From assembly GCA_963575645.1 (NCBI GenBank), contig OY754468.1, positions 23,026,465 to 23,090,464 of the forward strand: a stretch of 64,000 nucleotides of DNA, in the 5' to 3' direction. Positions within the stretch are counted from its first letter, which is position 1, and each line of letters opens with the position of its first letter. Positions 1 through 12,420 of the stretch are shown piece by piece. Made by a program: the position numbers and the translations under genes. Origin of the DNA: Xanthostigma xanthostigma. Lineage: Eukaryota > Arthropoda > Insecta > Raphidioptera > Raphidiidae. The notes below the pieces were generated by a model. It saw only the letters and a program-made list of their open reading frames with translations. It made no database searches and was not told the origin of the DNA.

Positions 1-369
1 GTAATTTATTACGAAAAAATCGATCTGATAACAATTTTAAGTCATTTTAAAAAAACACTTTTTTTCAATTTTTTCGTTCACGGTATCTCGTGAAAAAATG
101 AACCGATTTTGATGCGGTTTGCGGAAATCGACGCACTTTGTTAAGGAGAAGAGCTGATTAGATTTTGGAATTAATCGGGTTAGTAGTTTAAAAAATATTT
201 TACAAAAACAAATTTTTAAAAATTTTTGAAACTTGTTTTTTTAAGATTTTTCTAAATTTTTTGAGCCGAATCGTTTCAAAGTTTCAGGAAGCCTAAGTTT
301 ACCAAGATCACGTCAGATGCCGCAAACCGCGTTTCAGTCGGACATTCCGTTCAAAAGATATAAAAGGTT

Positions 370-402
<33 letters not shown>

Positions 403-562
403 ACAGCCCTACGGACATCATCGCCAAAATAGTTTCAATAGCTTCCTAGGACCTCAAAACGTCGAGATCTGGCGAAAACTCGATTTTCGAAAATCGGGTT
501 GAAACCAATAACTTCCCGATTTTTGAAAAAAAAAATTTTTCTTTTTTAAAAAAAAAAAAATA
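1..562. repeat. Unclassified repeat-like DNA with (AC)n run
   Basis: AT-rich sequence with homopolymer runs and an (AC)n microsatellite at about 376-400. No coding signal; the style is that of a degraded insect repeat. Confidence 0.35.
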
Positions 563-719
563 TGCACGTATACTTCCGGTTGAGTTTGAAGTACAAAAAA
601 TATATCTCAGCAGTTTTAAATAGTAAATTTTGAGTTGAATGTAACACCATTCAAACTTTTCTTTGTATCTAGTAGGATACAAGAATTATTCACTGTTACC
701 AATTTCGGCGAACACACTT
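563..719. mobile_element. Arm of the Tc1-type MITE also seen at 24535-29005
   Basis: The reverse complement of this stretch aligns with the left arm of the 24535 element: GGTAACAGTGAATAATTC, then a TTTACTAT block and CTGCTGAG, in the same order. The outer end is near 719 next to TATA. Confidence 0.55.
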
Positions 720-2425
720 TATATAATATATTTACACTAGTTTGTAACCATTAGGATTATTTATCAATGTTGTAAATTCTGGTTTTAATCATTGAAATGC
801 ATTCTGTATAATTTTAATATTAATATTATATTTTCACTATAAATTCTCTTCCGAAATTGAATACAGTCGGCAAAACTCAGTCGAGTTTCAATAATATAAG
901 TATAAACTATATTATTCAACAGGCATCTGACAATCAACCATGAAAGTGTAACTAAACAACACCAACTAGAATTTTTTTTTTTTTTTTTATTTTGAAAAAC
1001 AAACAACACAAAGTGTGCTTCAACCCGAGGATTATTAGCACTGTACAATGGTATATAAGATTAACAGGTAATTACAATAATAAATTATAGGTAAGTATTA
1101 ATTTTATATTAGTAGTGTATCATATTTTTTGTAGTAGTCCAGATATTTCTAAAAATGTTAATAACTTTTTTATATTTTTTTCAGAATTGTTCAGAATGGT
1201 CGCAAGGTCTGATGTTAAATCTGCTGCAATTCTGCAATTCTACTAGCAGAAACTAGAATTTAATCTATGTCAAATGAAAACATGCCTTTTTTTTGAAAAA
1301 AAGCGTTAGACAACAGTTGGACGTTAAAGCGACACGCGCTAATACAATTAATATTTTACGACAACGAGAGCACTATCTGTTGAACGTAACTGCAACACAT
1401 ACGGCAACGTATGGCCGGGGGTACAGCTATTTTTAATAAAAGTAGGATTGCGTATATTATAAATTTCATAAAATTAAGTCTACATAATTTTACATCCCAC
1501 CTCAACTATGATACGATAGTTATATACCTATATTGAAATAAAATTTCTTTTGGAGTTTTTAATAGATCTTGAAGTTCCCTAAAAATCGTTTGAGACTATT
1601 TTCTGATTGACGTCTCTATCTCGATAAGTTCTAGCCAAAAATAGACAATGGAAGAAAACTGTAATACATTTAAAAGATTATTAAAAAAAGTTGTTCGCTA
1701 TTTATGGCGTAACATCAACCGTTCGCGCGATATTTAGCAAAAACTGGCGGCTTTCGCATACTTTATTAGACTACACTATTTTGGTAAAGGACCAAAGGGC
1801 TACCGACGAAAAATTATAAAAAATTCTTACAAGATCCATGCAAAAAAGTGTAATTTTACTGGACTTTTATATTAATTCAGTTGTGACGTACGTTAGTTTC
1901 CGATCTGACCAATTATGTCGTTATAGGCGGAGTCGGAACAGCGTTTTCCCAACTTTTAATTAAAACCACGAGAGCGTTCGTTTTAGTAAACGACAAAAAA
2001 TAATCCGTTGTTCTCACATAGCCATAGTAGGATATTGTGATAATGCCTAAGGACATCTACACTTGTACGAATTCAATTCTGTATTCATATTATTTTGTGT
2101 ATGCACAGTAAAATCTCGCTTAACGGTAGCCTTGCATTCCTGGAAAATGTGTCAAATATGCGAGCAAAAGCAAGCAAGAGCAAAAACAGTGGCCTTTTTT
2201 TGAGTCGACTTTATTTTTTAATAAATGCTCGAATACCGAAACGATTCCGCACAATGCCAGAAGAAATTTTTGATGTGAAACATTTATTGGCGCGTTACAG
2301 CGACTCGATGCCGTGATTCCTCCTTCCTTGTGTGTGCGCGCGCGTATACTGTACACTTCGTTGCTTCTTTGTGAATTACTGTGCGTTGTTACTTGTTATA
2401 TATACTGGTAAATTACATTACCGAA
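720..2425. other. No gene or clear repeat recognised
   Basis: AT-rich sequence with only short chance frames. Nothing with coding character, RNA-gene features or obvious terminal repeats was seen. Confidence 0.4.
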
Positions 2426-2429
2426 TTTC

Positions 2430-2525
2430 AGTTACAGGGCTAAATTTAGTTACTAGAATTTCGCTTAAACTTATGGTTTGCATCTGCCAAGCGTCCCACA
2501 ATGGCTCATTTTTTTCGAACATTTT
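2430..2525 (+). repeat. Dispersed repeat, copy A
   Basis: Matches 23942-24060 in direct orientation: TTTAGTTACTAGAATTTCG, then GCATCTGCCA/CACATCTGCCA and a CGTCCCACRATG block in the same order. Origin unknown. Confidence 0.5.
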
Positions 2526-2985
2526 TATAAATATTTTTTAGTAATCTGTTTGTCTATCTCTATACACAACACGACACACCTCGAATAGAACAGAATTTTT
2601 TTTTCAAAAATGTGTTAATACTGAATGCGAAAAATTCATTAGTTACAAAAGTTTTTTTTTACCAACCAAGAAAACGTAGAATAGCACTAAAAAAATCAAA
2701 ATTCTCGTCGTAGCTTAAGGTTTGTTTATTATTATTTTATTCTCAATCATAAAACATTGCCATTAGAGTTTAAATATTTTTTATCTCAAAAACTAATGTC
2801 TGGAACATAAATGTGTACTTGGTTCATTTAAGGTCAATATTATTTGAGATTTTTTTCCGAATGTTAAATAGAAGTTCGCAAATAGAGTTTTACACTGCAT
2901 TCTACAATAATATGTAAAGAAAATGTAAAAAACTTCTCGTTAAACGAGAGCTAACTGTAGATACTTGCACATATAATACATTATA

Positions 2986-3531
2986 CAAGGTGTATCACAG
3001 GAAACCGTACATAGGGAAAAGTACACAGTACAGATTAGCTAAGATCAGAGATTGCTTTGCCCTCTATTCAGAGGTCGCTGGTTTACATAATGAAATATAT
3101 TCGAGATGGTGGCACAATCTGGATGAACTTAAAAACAAAATCCCTAAAGTATGTTTCAATTTGACGCCTGTAATGTTAGCCAAAGTGCGACAAAGTTTTT
3201 ATAACCGATTAAGCCACTTCTCAATCAAAATGGAGGTTTATTTGAACACATGCTTTAATTTTTTATTTTAGCTGTTTGTTTGGTTTAATTATTAATTAAA
3301 AAAATATTTTCTAAATAAAAAATTGTTTTATTAATAAAAATAAATTCATTTAAAATACTAAAGAATTTATTTTAACTGCTTTTTGTAATTATTAGCAATT
3401 ATTGTCATTAAATAATGGTTAGTCAGCGTTACCATGGTACCCATTCTCATATGTGGCGAAAGTAATCGTTAATCCTAACTAATTTGCACAATGGAGTTTT
3501 CCCTATGTTCGGTTTTCTGTGATACATCCTG
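2986..3531 (+). mobile_element. Tc1/mariner element relic with transposase C-terminus
   Basis: Terminal inverted repeats of about 38 bp (TGTATCACAG, CATAGGGAAAA shared) flanked by TA, total 546 bp. The frame 2990-3271 ends in a decayed transposase tail: IPKVCFNLTPVMLAKVRQSF followed by YNRLSHFSIKMEVYLNTC, which resembles the last helices of Tc1-like DDE transposases. The rest of the transposase is missing. Confidence 0.6.
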
Positions 3532-3534
3532 TAT

Positions 3535-4750
3535 AAGCGTATTCAGGTGCGTCTGTCTATTCGAATGGATATACAAAATATAATATCGGATAAAAATACA
3601 TCGAAAATTGACAGTCTTTTACCATTCTAACCCTCAAGTGGGGACTGGTAGGTACTAGTTTAGGTCAAAAATCACTTTTCAAAAATTTTACAATATCTTT
3701 CCGTTTTAAGGTCCCCCGTTGGTTTGCCTTTGAACACGATACAGGTCAAACGGATGAGCGTATCGAAACCAAAATGTTTGGTATGCAAATATGAAGACCC
3801 CTATTGTTTTTAGGGAAAATCGGCGCATGCGCAAAAGAGATGTATGCTATAACGGTGTTTTTTTATATAATAATGATATACTTTTCATAACGGCTTATGC
3901 TTCTATTTATTTTTTCAAGAAAGTTTTGTTTAAAAATTTTTTTCTTAACATTAAAGTTTCGGAAATATTTTGAAAATAAAAAAAAATCAGCCGCTCTTTT
4001 ATGGATCTGTCAGAAATAAACTAGCTAGGCATGCTTTGATTACTTTTTACATGACTAACATATTGTGTAGGTAACCATGGCAACGGATAGCAAATATCAT
4101 ATTGAATACTAGCCATTACCCGCGTCACCTCACGCGATATCAAAAATTTTATTTTCTTTATTATAATCAATTGTCAACATTTTTAAAGTTGGAATAGTCC
4201 CGCCGCCCAATTGACTGGAATTTTTTTAAATTTCTACGAAAGAAACAAAAAATACTACACAACTAATTACTCATTAATTGTTAAATTTCTAGATTGTAGT
4301 TTTTAAAATTTTTGTTGAGCCTTGTCGCTATAAAAATACACTGAGTAAACCTTAAGACAACCTTGCAGCTGAAGTTACAAGTAAATAATATAACATTTTG
4401 CTGTCTATTTTTGTAAACATTAATTTGAATTGTTTATTAGTAGTTTATCAACTTTCGCATTAATGTAACAAATTGGGCAATTTAAAATGACATAAAACCG
4501 AAAATACAGTGGAAACATTGTACATACCAATTATATTTATCTTCCAATTTAGAAAATAATGTACTACCTGAAACAAAATAAAAATTTATTATTAATATAG
4601 CATAATATTATACTAGTAAAAAATGAGTTTTGTAATACGACTGTGCGATTAAGTCACTTGTAGACCGTCAAGTTCAGCTACCAACAGCGTAATATAATAG
4701 CCCACACACTACTCGCTGAAGTACACTACTGATGTATTTCGCACGCGCGA
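3535..4750. other. No gene recognised
   Basis: AT-rich sequence without coding character on either strand; no terminal repeats found. Confidence 0.4.
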
Positions 4751-4755
4751 TTATT

Positions 4756-4893
4756 AATAGTATATATTACACCACAACCGCCGAAAGTTTGATATTATTG
4801 TCTTGCGCGCCATGATGGCTGAGGCAAAGCTGAGTGCATCATGACGCGCAGTGCAAGGATATCACACTTTCGGCCAGTGTGGTATATACTATT
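4756..4893. mobile_element. Hairpin MITE
   Basis: Two arms of about 60 bp face each other: AATAGTATATA, GCCGAAAGT.TGATAT and GCGCG.CATGATG recur in reverse complement at the right. The whole 138 bp could fold into one hairpin. Confidence 0.55.
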
Positions 4894-7800
4894 TTTCTTC
4901 ATAATATGTCGGTCGTTAAGTACGCTTATTTAATACATTAATTGATTAATTACTTATTAACTACAATAAAAACACAGATAAATTCCAAGCAAGCAGCTTT
5001 GAGTTTATACGTAAAAATACGAATGACAGCTGTTCGCGACTATTAGCTAAAATGTAATAGGGTTGCTATGGAAACGACATCTAAACAAAAGTTGATTGGT
5101 TGTTTTTTCTTTACTTCCGCCAGAACGTATACGAACTTCCTGCATCGGTGCGTGTAATCTCACTAAGGAGTAAATGTTAGACATTCTGCATTATAATTAA
5201 TGCCGAAAGTATGTAATTATAATCGAGGTATGAAGAAAAAAACACATTGCACACTTTGTCGCGACTTGCGAGTTCGAGTTGCTCGATTCTTACAAGGAGC
5301 GCGAATTTCAAACAAATGCATCGAGCAAAAGTCCGATTATAATAATAAACAATATTGCAGGTTCTTAATCTAACCAAAAATGGGGCCGATTCGACTTCAA
5401 TAAGCTCCAGTCTTTGAAAAACGTACATATCCGCCTCTGGCGATACAGTTGTTAAATCGCACGTTTACGATACAAAAAGTATAACAATTACCCAAACCAT
5501 TATCATCAAAAGAGCTATTAAAAAAAGAGAAAAAGACGATGTGATTATCACTTAAAAATATAAAGATTGGACGAAAATACGTCAGTGTATTCGTATAAAA
5601 TAAAAAAACACCTGAGTATACTTTTGGCATAGCCCTCGTGTGTTAAAACAATATTATCCAAATATTATACATGAAAGCTTTAAAATAACAATAAACCCTC
5701 TGATTTGATAGTACATGATTTCATTTTGTGATAAAACAAATCTACGGTTTAGGGTTTAGCAAAAATATTTTTTTTTATACAAACCATTACTTATTTCAAT
5801 TCAACTCACATTCATAATATTTTTATGGTTACAAGGATCTCTAATACTATTTCATATAATATTTTTATTGTTAAAAATACAAACATGCGAGATAGTGTGT
5901 GTTCGGAAACAATAAACGTTAACTTTTATTAACATTCGAACTGTCACTACGCATCAAATCCATCTACAAAACCAGCTTCAAAACACGCATCGTGTAAAGC
6001 AAGACAAATAAAAGCCACAGCACGCTCGAAACCTAGCAGCCAGACTTTGTAACTCTATAGAAGGCAAAACCAGCCTCGTGTATAGCGACCTTAAAATTTA
6101 ACAGTAACTGGTCTGAAAGATAATTTCTAAACTAAGAAGTGAATTTACTAACCCTGGCGTACCATTTTTACTTGCAGTCTATATTTTGCTGTTGTCCTTT
6201 CCCATTTCCCTATCTTAAATTTCTTCTTCTACCAAAACATGAAATTTACGAATATCGCAATCTGGAAACTAAATCTACAGCAATATAACTGGAACGCCGC
6301 CCTATTCTGAATGTATGTTGCGTATATTTTCAGTGGGACACAGCGCTGGAGGACATGATCAGTTAAAACAGAAAAGGACAGATAGAGGACACAAAGATTC
6401 CGCTCCCTCAGCAATGAGTAATATCCAGAACTGATCGTAAAAGGTATAAATATCTTACAACCTTCCTACATTAGCGTACGCATTTTATGGTTGGGTATTC
6501 TCTATCCGCTATCGGATGGATAAGTGGACGATAAAACGCAGTTCCCAACGTATTTGAAATGAAATTTACATCCCTTTATTATGTCTTGGGTTTTTGTTTA
6601 ACGGAGAAGCTAATATTTTTACTGAAATTTCAGAATAACCACAGGACAGAGTATAATAAAGTTTTATTTTTATGTGGTCAATAAATTTTCACCTCGGAGA
6701 GAGGGAATTAGTAGGTATCTCTCTTTTTTATATTCGATATTACATTTTTTCGAACGAAACTTTTAAGTATAACATGAAACACAAGGAAACGAAATGAGTT
6801 GATACCTAGATAATATACAGCAGTTTTAAAATTGAAAGAGGTCAATGACTTTGAATAAATAAAAACAAACATCATGCCTTTGGTACCTAATTTTATAATA
6901 ATAATTTATTTTTGGATATTGCTTTAAAGATTAAAAATATTCTACTAAAAATAAATGTTTAGTTTTATTTCTTGCTTTTTTCACTACTGTTTTAATAAAT
7001 ACTTTAGTTCAATCCCAAAAGGCAATGCTTTTCTACTTCCATTATAATAACGGTAGGTTACATTTCAAGCGCGTGAATTATAATTTTATGACGCAGTGTG
7101 ATATTGTAGCAAGTATTGTTACATTAACTCTCTCTCTCTCTCCTCCCCTATTTCCTAATCCCTCACTCTCTTTGTCTAACGTAATATTGTCAAAATAATA
7201 TTTCTTAGCTACGCAGGAAAAATGAAGGTTGTCATTATTTTGAAAAAATATTAATCTCACGATTACATTCAGAGAAAACAATTTAAACTTGTTAATAATT
7301 AGCCAATTTGAAATCGTTTTATTTATTTAAAGTAAATACTTATTTATTACTTACAGTTTTATGACATTAAACGAGCACCTAGCGTGTTTAAACAGTCACA
7401 CAAATCTTAAAATTATCACACACGAGATATTCGCTATGTGCTACATCAAAGTCGTCACATCTAACGCCACTGACCTGCGAACCCACAGCCACTTTTATTT
7501 ACATTATACCAAATGGGACAACTAGTAAAAAGTAAATTAAAAATAATCCGCAACATCAAAGTTTCAAACCAAATGTGTAAAAAGAAAAGTTAAATTTTAT
7601 AAAAACTGTGCGATCAAAATATAATTCTATAATATTAGCTTACATCACTATTTTTCATGTATTATTACAATTAATAATGCAGAATTTACGAATTGTCATT
7701 TTTTACCTTTGATTTTATAACAGTACATGTACCGTAAAAACGTCAGCTTTCGCCGCTAAGCGCCCACGGTCGTTCAGCGTCTCCCTTTCAAGCAATTGCA

Positions 7801-8440
7801 CGTAGCTAATAGTATTTTTTGTAATGCCTCTGTGCAACAGACATTGAGTATTTAGTTCAGTTTTTTAAAGTTAAAAGATGATAGTTATTTGACACCCCAA
7901 TAACACCTACGACACTGATTACGTGTTCGGCGTTTTCATTATAGGAATTCGTTTCATGAATTCCAAAGAATAAATCTCGAATGCTGCGCAGGCTTTGTGT
8001 GTGTATTATTATTATACACAATATTTATAATGTGTATCTTCCTTGCAGACATAAATAACCTGAAATATCTGTGACACAGCTAAATATTTTTAAAGAAATG
8101 TGATTTATTAATAATTGCATTCTATATATTTACGTTCCGTATATCTATATACAATTTTAAGTATTCCATCTAGATTAAGTCTTGAAATATCGAAGCCATC
8201 AGTATTGTTTATTGGAAGATTAAAAACTGAACGATTTTATGTAATAAATAAGCAAGTCATTACACCATGGATAATCGTTCCGTCTGCACAATAATCTACC
8301 AACAAATATAATGATTTGTATTTTAAATAGCAAAATACGCATTATTTTGCTCATAAATTGTTCTTTCACGTAAAGAGGCTCTCTTTCAAGCATAGAAATT
8401 CACATTACTGTCTTAAGATTAGATTAGATTAGATTTATTA
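4894..8440. other. Long stretch without a recognised gene
   Basis: AT-rich. Frames such as 5177-5630 and 7078-7281 on the minus strand lack domain signatures, codon bias or splice context. A short CT-rich run is at about 7127-7145. Probably intergenic or intronic. Confidence 0.4.
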
Positions 8441-8486
8441 TTTCACAAATACGGGCTGATTTTAACATGGAACATTAAAATTATAT

Positions 8487-8875
8487 TAACAAAAAATATA
8501 ATAATAATTCAATACTTTAGCATTTCGGTCCGGATTTGGATCTTCTTCAGAATTGAGCTAAAAAAATACAATTTTTTATAATATCAAATTTTTAATAAGT
8601 ATAGTCATGGATATATGTGTAAGTACCTAAAAAGAATGAAAAAATTCATTAAAAACAAAATATTATTTTATTAGTAAAACTATTATAATATATACCTACA
8701 ATTGTTTGCTATTATTTTTTCAATATTTAGATATACAAAAAAAACTTAAAGCGATTTTTATTATAAACTAATTATTAATTAATTTTTGTATTTTTTTTAC
8801 TCAATTCTGAAGAAGTTCCAAATCCGGACCGAAACGTGAATGTATTGAATTATTATTATATTTTTTATTAATATA
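8487..8875. mobile_element. Penelope-like short repeat with two opposed hammerhead-like motifs
   Basis: An imperfect palindrome: the left motif (8523-8550, minus) and right motif (8807-8838, plus) both read CTGAAGA, a stem II of TCC..GGA type and GAAA. To the right follow CTGAAAAATTGGTCGATAAT and TTATTGAAGAGTTCTAATC, the same tail as the elements in copy 2 introns. The left end is less clear. Confidence 0.5.
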
Positions 8876-9321
8876 GGTAATTGTCTGAAAAATTGGTCGA
8901 TAATTTCATTTATTGAAGAGTTCTAATCAGACGTTAATCAAAGATTTGATTATAATTTCATGTTGACAGTCATGTTAAGTTGACAGTAATATGTATCGAC
9001 ATACAGTTAATAGAATGTTTTTAATTGGTTTTTAGAACTGTCGCCTTCGAAGGTCTTGTCTCATTTGATCAGAATCTAGTTTCGAGAAGAGTCTACTTTT
9101 TCAGCCCTAAAAAGCCATTTAAATAGAATTTACATTTATTTTGTCAGTCAAGCCTAAACGGTCCAACAGGAGGGAGTACAAGATTTAGAATTATTGGCAA
9201 AAGAGCCTCGTATAAGTTATTGGCTACGTTCACGATATAGATATTTCTTTGGACGAAATTATAGGTGAATTAAAAATATTATAGCATTTTCATAGTTACG
9301 CCGTTTAGTAGCGTAAATAAA

Positions 9322-9667
9322 TCTTAATATATAAAATTCTCGTGTCACAGTTTTCGTTGCCATACTCCTCCGAAACGGCTTGACCGATTTTGATGAAATT
9401 TTTTGTGCTTATCCGGTATCTATGAGAATCGGCCAACATCTATTTTTCATCCCCCTAAATGTTAGGGGTAGTCCACCCCTAAATTTTTTTTCTTCCTTCC
9501 CCATTCGTTCTTTTGCACCGGGCACGACGGCGCAGCCGGAGTGCTCGACATACACACATATACGTCCATGTATATTTTAAAATAAATAAAATAGATAGAT
9601 AGATGTTCCAATTAAATTGTTTTATTATTTCACTTTATACGTAGCGAAGCACGTACAGGGCCGCTAG
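9322..9667 (+). mobile_element. Helitron-like non-autonomous repeat
   Basis: Starts TCTTAATATATAAAATTC and ends GGGCCGCTAG followed by T, as expected of Helitron ends (5' TC, 3' CTRR). Interior contains CTTGACCGATTTTGATGAAA, a phrase common in insect dispersed repeats. No helicase frame. Confidence 0.4.
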
Positions 9668-11586
9668 TATTAAAATATAAATGTAAATAGCGATTTATTT
9701 GTGGAAAATACACACAAAAAACAATGGAAACCCTTGTGGCTTAGGATTGATCAAAGGTACATTACTGTAGAAAATTATTAGATAACCCGTGATGTTAACT
9801 CGAATTAAATTGTGTCAAAAATTAACTTAAAACCATGAAGACAGAGTGAGGTTATCGATAATACTAACGGCATGTAAAATGTAAAGTATTTATGGTTTAA
9901 ACTTCTGTCACCAGATGTCATATCGTTTTATGTCAAATCCTAATATCAGAAAGTTTAAATTTTATATTTCTGATAGAACAAAATACACTACAAAGATAAT
10001 CTGGTCCCTTTGAAAATCCACTAAAAAAATTACAAGAGAAATAAATCTATACGGCATCGTTTAGATAGAATCGTAATTGCTATAATATAGACCTCAACGG
10101 CCTGCTTATTTATTTAACAATAAAAAGCACTCTCCCACATGCTCGCATTACAGTTGCAATGGCCAGAAAAACTATCTTCATAAACAGTTTTAGCAACGGA
10201 AGAATGAAAAAGCGAAAGCAGTCAGCGACTAAACTCGCGTAATAATATATTTATCACAAAATACAACCGCTATCATTTTTAGTAAAGTGGTGCCGGCAGC
10301 TTGGGTTACACGCTCCCCACAAAGGGATCCCCATGTGTCGTCTACTGCCCTCTATACTTTCCACCTCCTGCAAGCCGGCGCCTCAGGCACCCAAATCTAC
10401 TTTCCGACTGAATTTCGTTCGTTCACGTAAATCGTTCGAAACACTAATCGTAATAAAATGATTCCACTTTACTCTTAAATAGTTAAGTTTGTTTCGTCGT
10501 TGTACCATGACCTATTTTACGGATATTGGACTATTTATGTTTTACTTCCTATAGTAAACTCACAATTTTTCCGCTTATTCAAATTCAAATATTTATTGCC
10601 AAAGGAAAATTACATTTCGTATGACTTGTCAAGTACAAAAGCTAATAATCAATATTTAAAATCATTTACTGAATATAAACAAAGAGAGCATAGTCGACTT
10701 TTTATTTGTGATTTAAATTTGGAATACGGCAGTGAAGTCACCTGTACTAGCAGTGTATTATACATTCTCAACGGTCAAAGATTAAAAGAACTTTAAAATC
10801 ATCAAGTGTTCGCGTTTACAAAGAAATCATAGTTAAACGTACTATTAATTATACGAAATTAGTGCGTGTGCTGTTATTATTTTTAGTGTTTCGTGTATAC
10901 GAAACATGAAATCAGTTCGGTGTCCGTCCGTCACAGACGATTTTCTTTGAAACTATTCGACGTAAAAATTTTTAATTTGGCACAGAGATAGAGTATGGTA
11001 GCCCAATCACAGACGTGAAGAAAAAAAAATTAAATTTTGATTCTGGGGATTAATTTATGGGAATGAAATGAGAAATGAAAACAAAACTGTCTGTCCGTCT
11101 GTCACAGCCTATTTTCTCCGAATCTACTGACCAGTGATTCCCAAAGTGGGCGTTACCGCCTGGTGGACGCTGCAGCGATTTGGGGGGGATGAATTCTGAG
11201 TTCAATAAATAGTTTCATTTAGTTTCAAACTTCAATGTTTCTAATTTACAAAAAGGTAGAAACATTAATACATACCTATATCTTTCTGTTTAATTTATAT
11301 TAAAATTAAAAATAAAAATAATTTCCAGGGAGTGCTGAGTAATATCTTTTCTGAAAAAGAGGCGGTAGGCAAAATAAGTTTTGGAACCACTGAGTTAGAT
11401 GATCCAATCACGGACGTATAGCGTAAATAAACGAATTCGGATTTAATTTTGGGAGGCATATTAGAAAATAAAAAAAAAATATATTAATCAATTACATCAT
11501 GTGACATGTCAAATGAAATACAAACATACTTTTCTTTATATTTGTTTCATTATCCGTTTCAATAGTAATATAATAAAATCGTATAG
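9668..11586. other. No gene recognised; GC-richer inverted repeat near 10287-10384
   Basis: The frame 10500-10796 shows no family likeness. At 10287-10384 an imperfect inverted pair (GTGCCGGCAGCTTG and CAAGCCGGCGCC) sits in an unusually GC-rich island whose origin I cannot tell. Confidence 0.35.
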
Positions 11587-11766
11587 GAAGTTGTAATTAT
11601 TATTAGTAAAATAATAAGTTTTGTGATTTTTTATGACTTCTTCAGCAACTTGGTATTAAAACGACAATTTAATTTTAACACTAAGTTGCTGAAGAGGTCA
11701 TAATAAATGACGAAACGTTCAATTTATTAAGTTTTAATTCATTTTACTAATAATTCCAACTTTCTA
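11587..11766. mobile_element. Inverted repeat with hammerhead-like motif
   Basis: Arms around TTTTACTAATAATTCCAACTT frame a motif at 11689-11719: CTGAAGA, then GTCAT/ATGAC pairing, then GAAACGTT. The flanking AAGTTG and CAATTT can also pair (one G-U). Stem II here differs completely in sequence from the other copies but keeps pairing. Confidence 0.5.
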
Positions 11767-12169
11767 CAATTTTATTACAATATATTTTTATAATTTTGGT
11801 ATGCATAGTTTAAAAGATGTTAAAGAAAATATACGAAAATCGAGCATTCCTCCCTTATTTCTAAAATTACTCAGCCTAAAATTAAAAAAAAAAATAGGAA
11901 GTATAGGGTCTCACACACAGTTTACGGGAAAACCTAACCAAGAATCTTCGAAGTTCTCACAGAAATGGAGAGGGTCCACGCGAGTTCGGCTCGCACTTGA
12001 CCGTTTTTTTTAATTTCATGGTTTCTTCGATTACTTTGTGAGTTTCTATTCTAAATATCCAAACAAAAATTTCTTTGTGTTGACACTGTTTTATAACAAT
12101 GTGAGTCGTGTCGTTGTTTTCCATCATAGCAATAATACTACGTGATGTCAGTAGCAAAGTGGAACTAGG

Positions 12170-12420
12170 AGAGGGAGAATGACTGGCGGTCGAGGGGGGG
12201 GGGGGGTGTATGCGCATGAATGTAGAACGGACTTAACGGTCGGTTGAGAGACGTAGAGGTGGCGACGGCAGACCGCCGAGAGCACCGCTAACGTCGCCGC
12301 ACCACTGCGGTGGTCGCGGAAATGAGCCTCTAAGAGACTCCAACAGTTCTGCCCCTATACCGATTCCTTGGTCACGTTTGCTCGCGGCACAACATGCATA
12401 TAACGCGCCTTGCTATACTC
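12170..12420. other. GC-rich island of unknown role
   Basis: Locally much richer in G+C than surroundings, with a poly-G run near 12195-12207 and a small hairpin (CCACTGCGGTGG) at about 12300. It could be a promoter or a conserved first exon of a gene whose body lies outside the window, but no splice or start signal decides it. Confidence 0.25.

Noticed and set aside
10500-10796. Plus-strand frame of 98 codons
   Set aside because: No family likeness, no promoter or conserved context; chance frame in AT-rich DNA.
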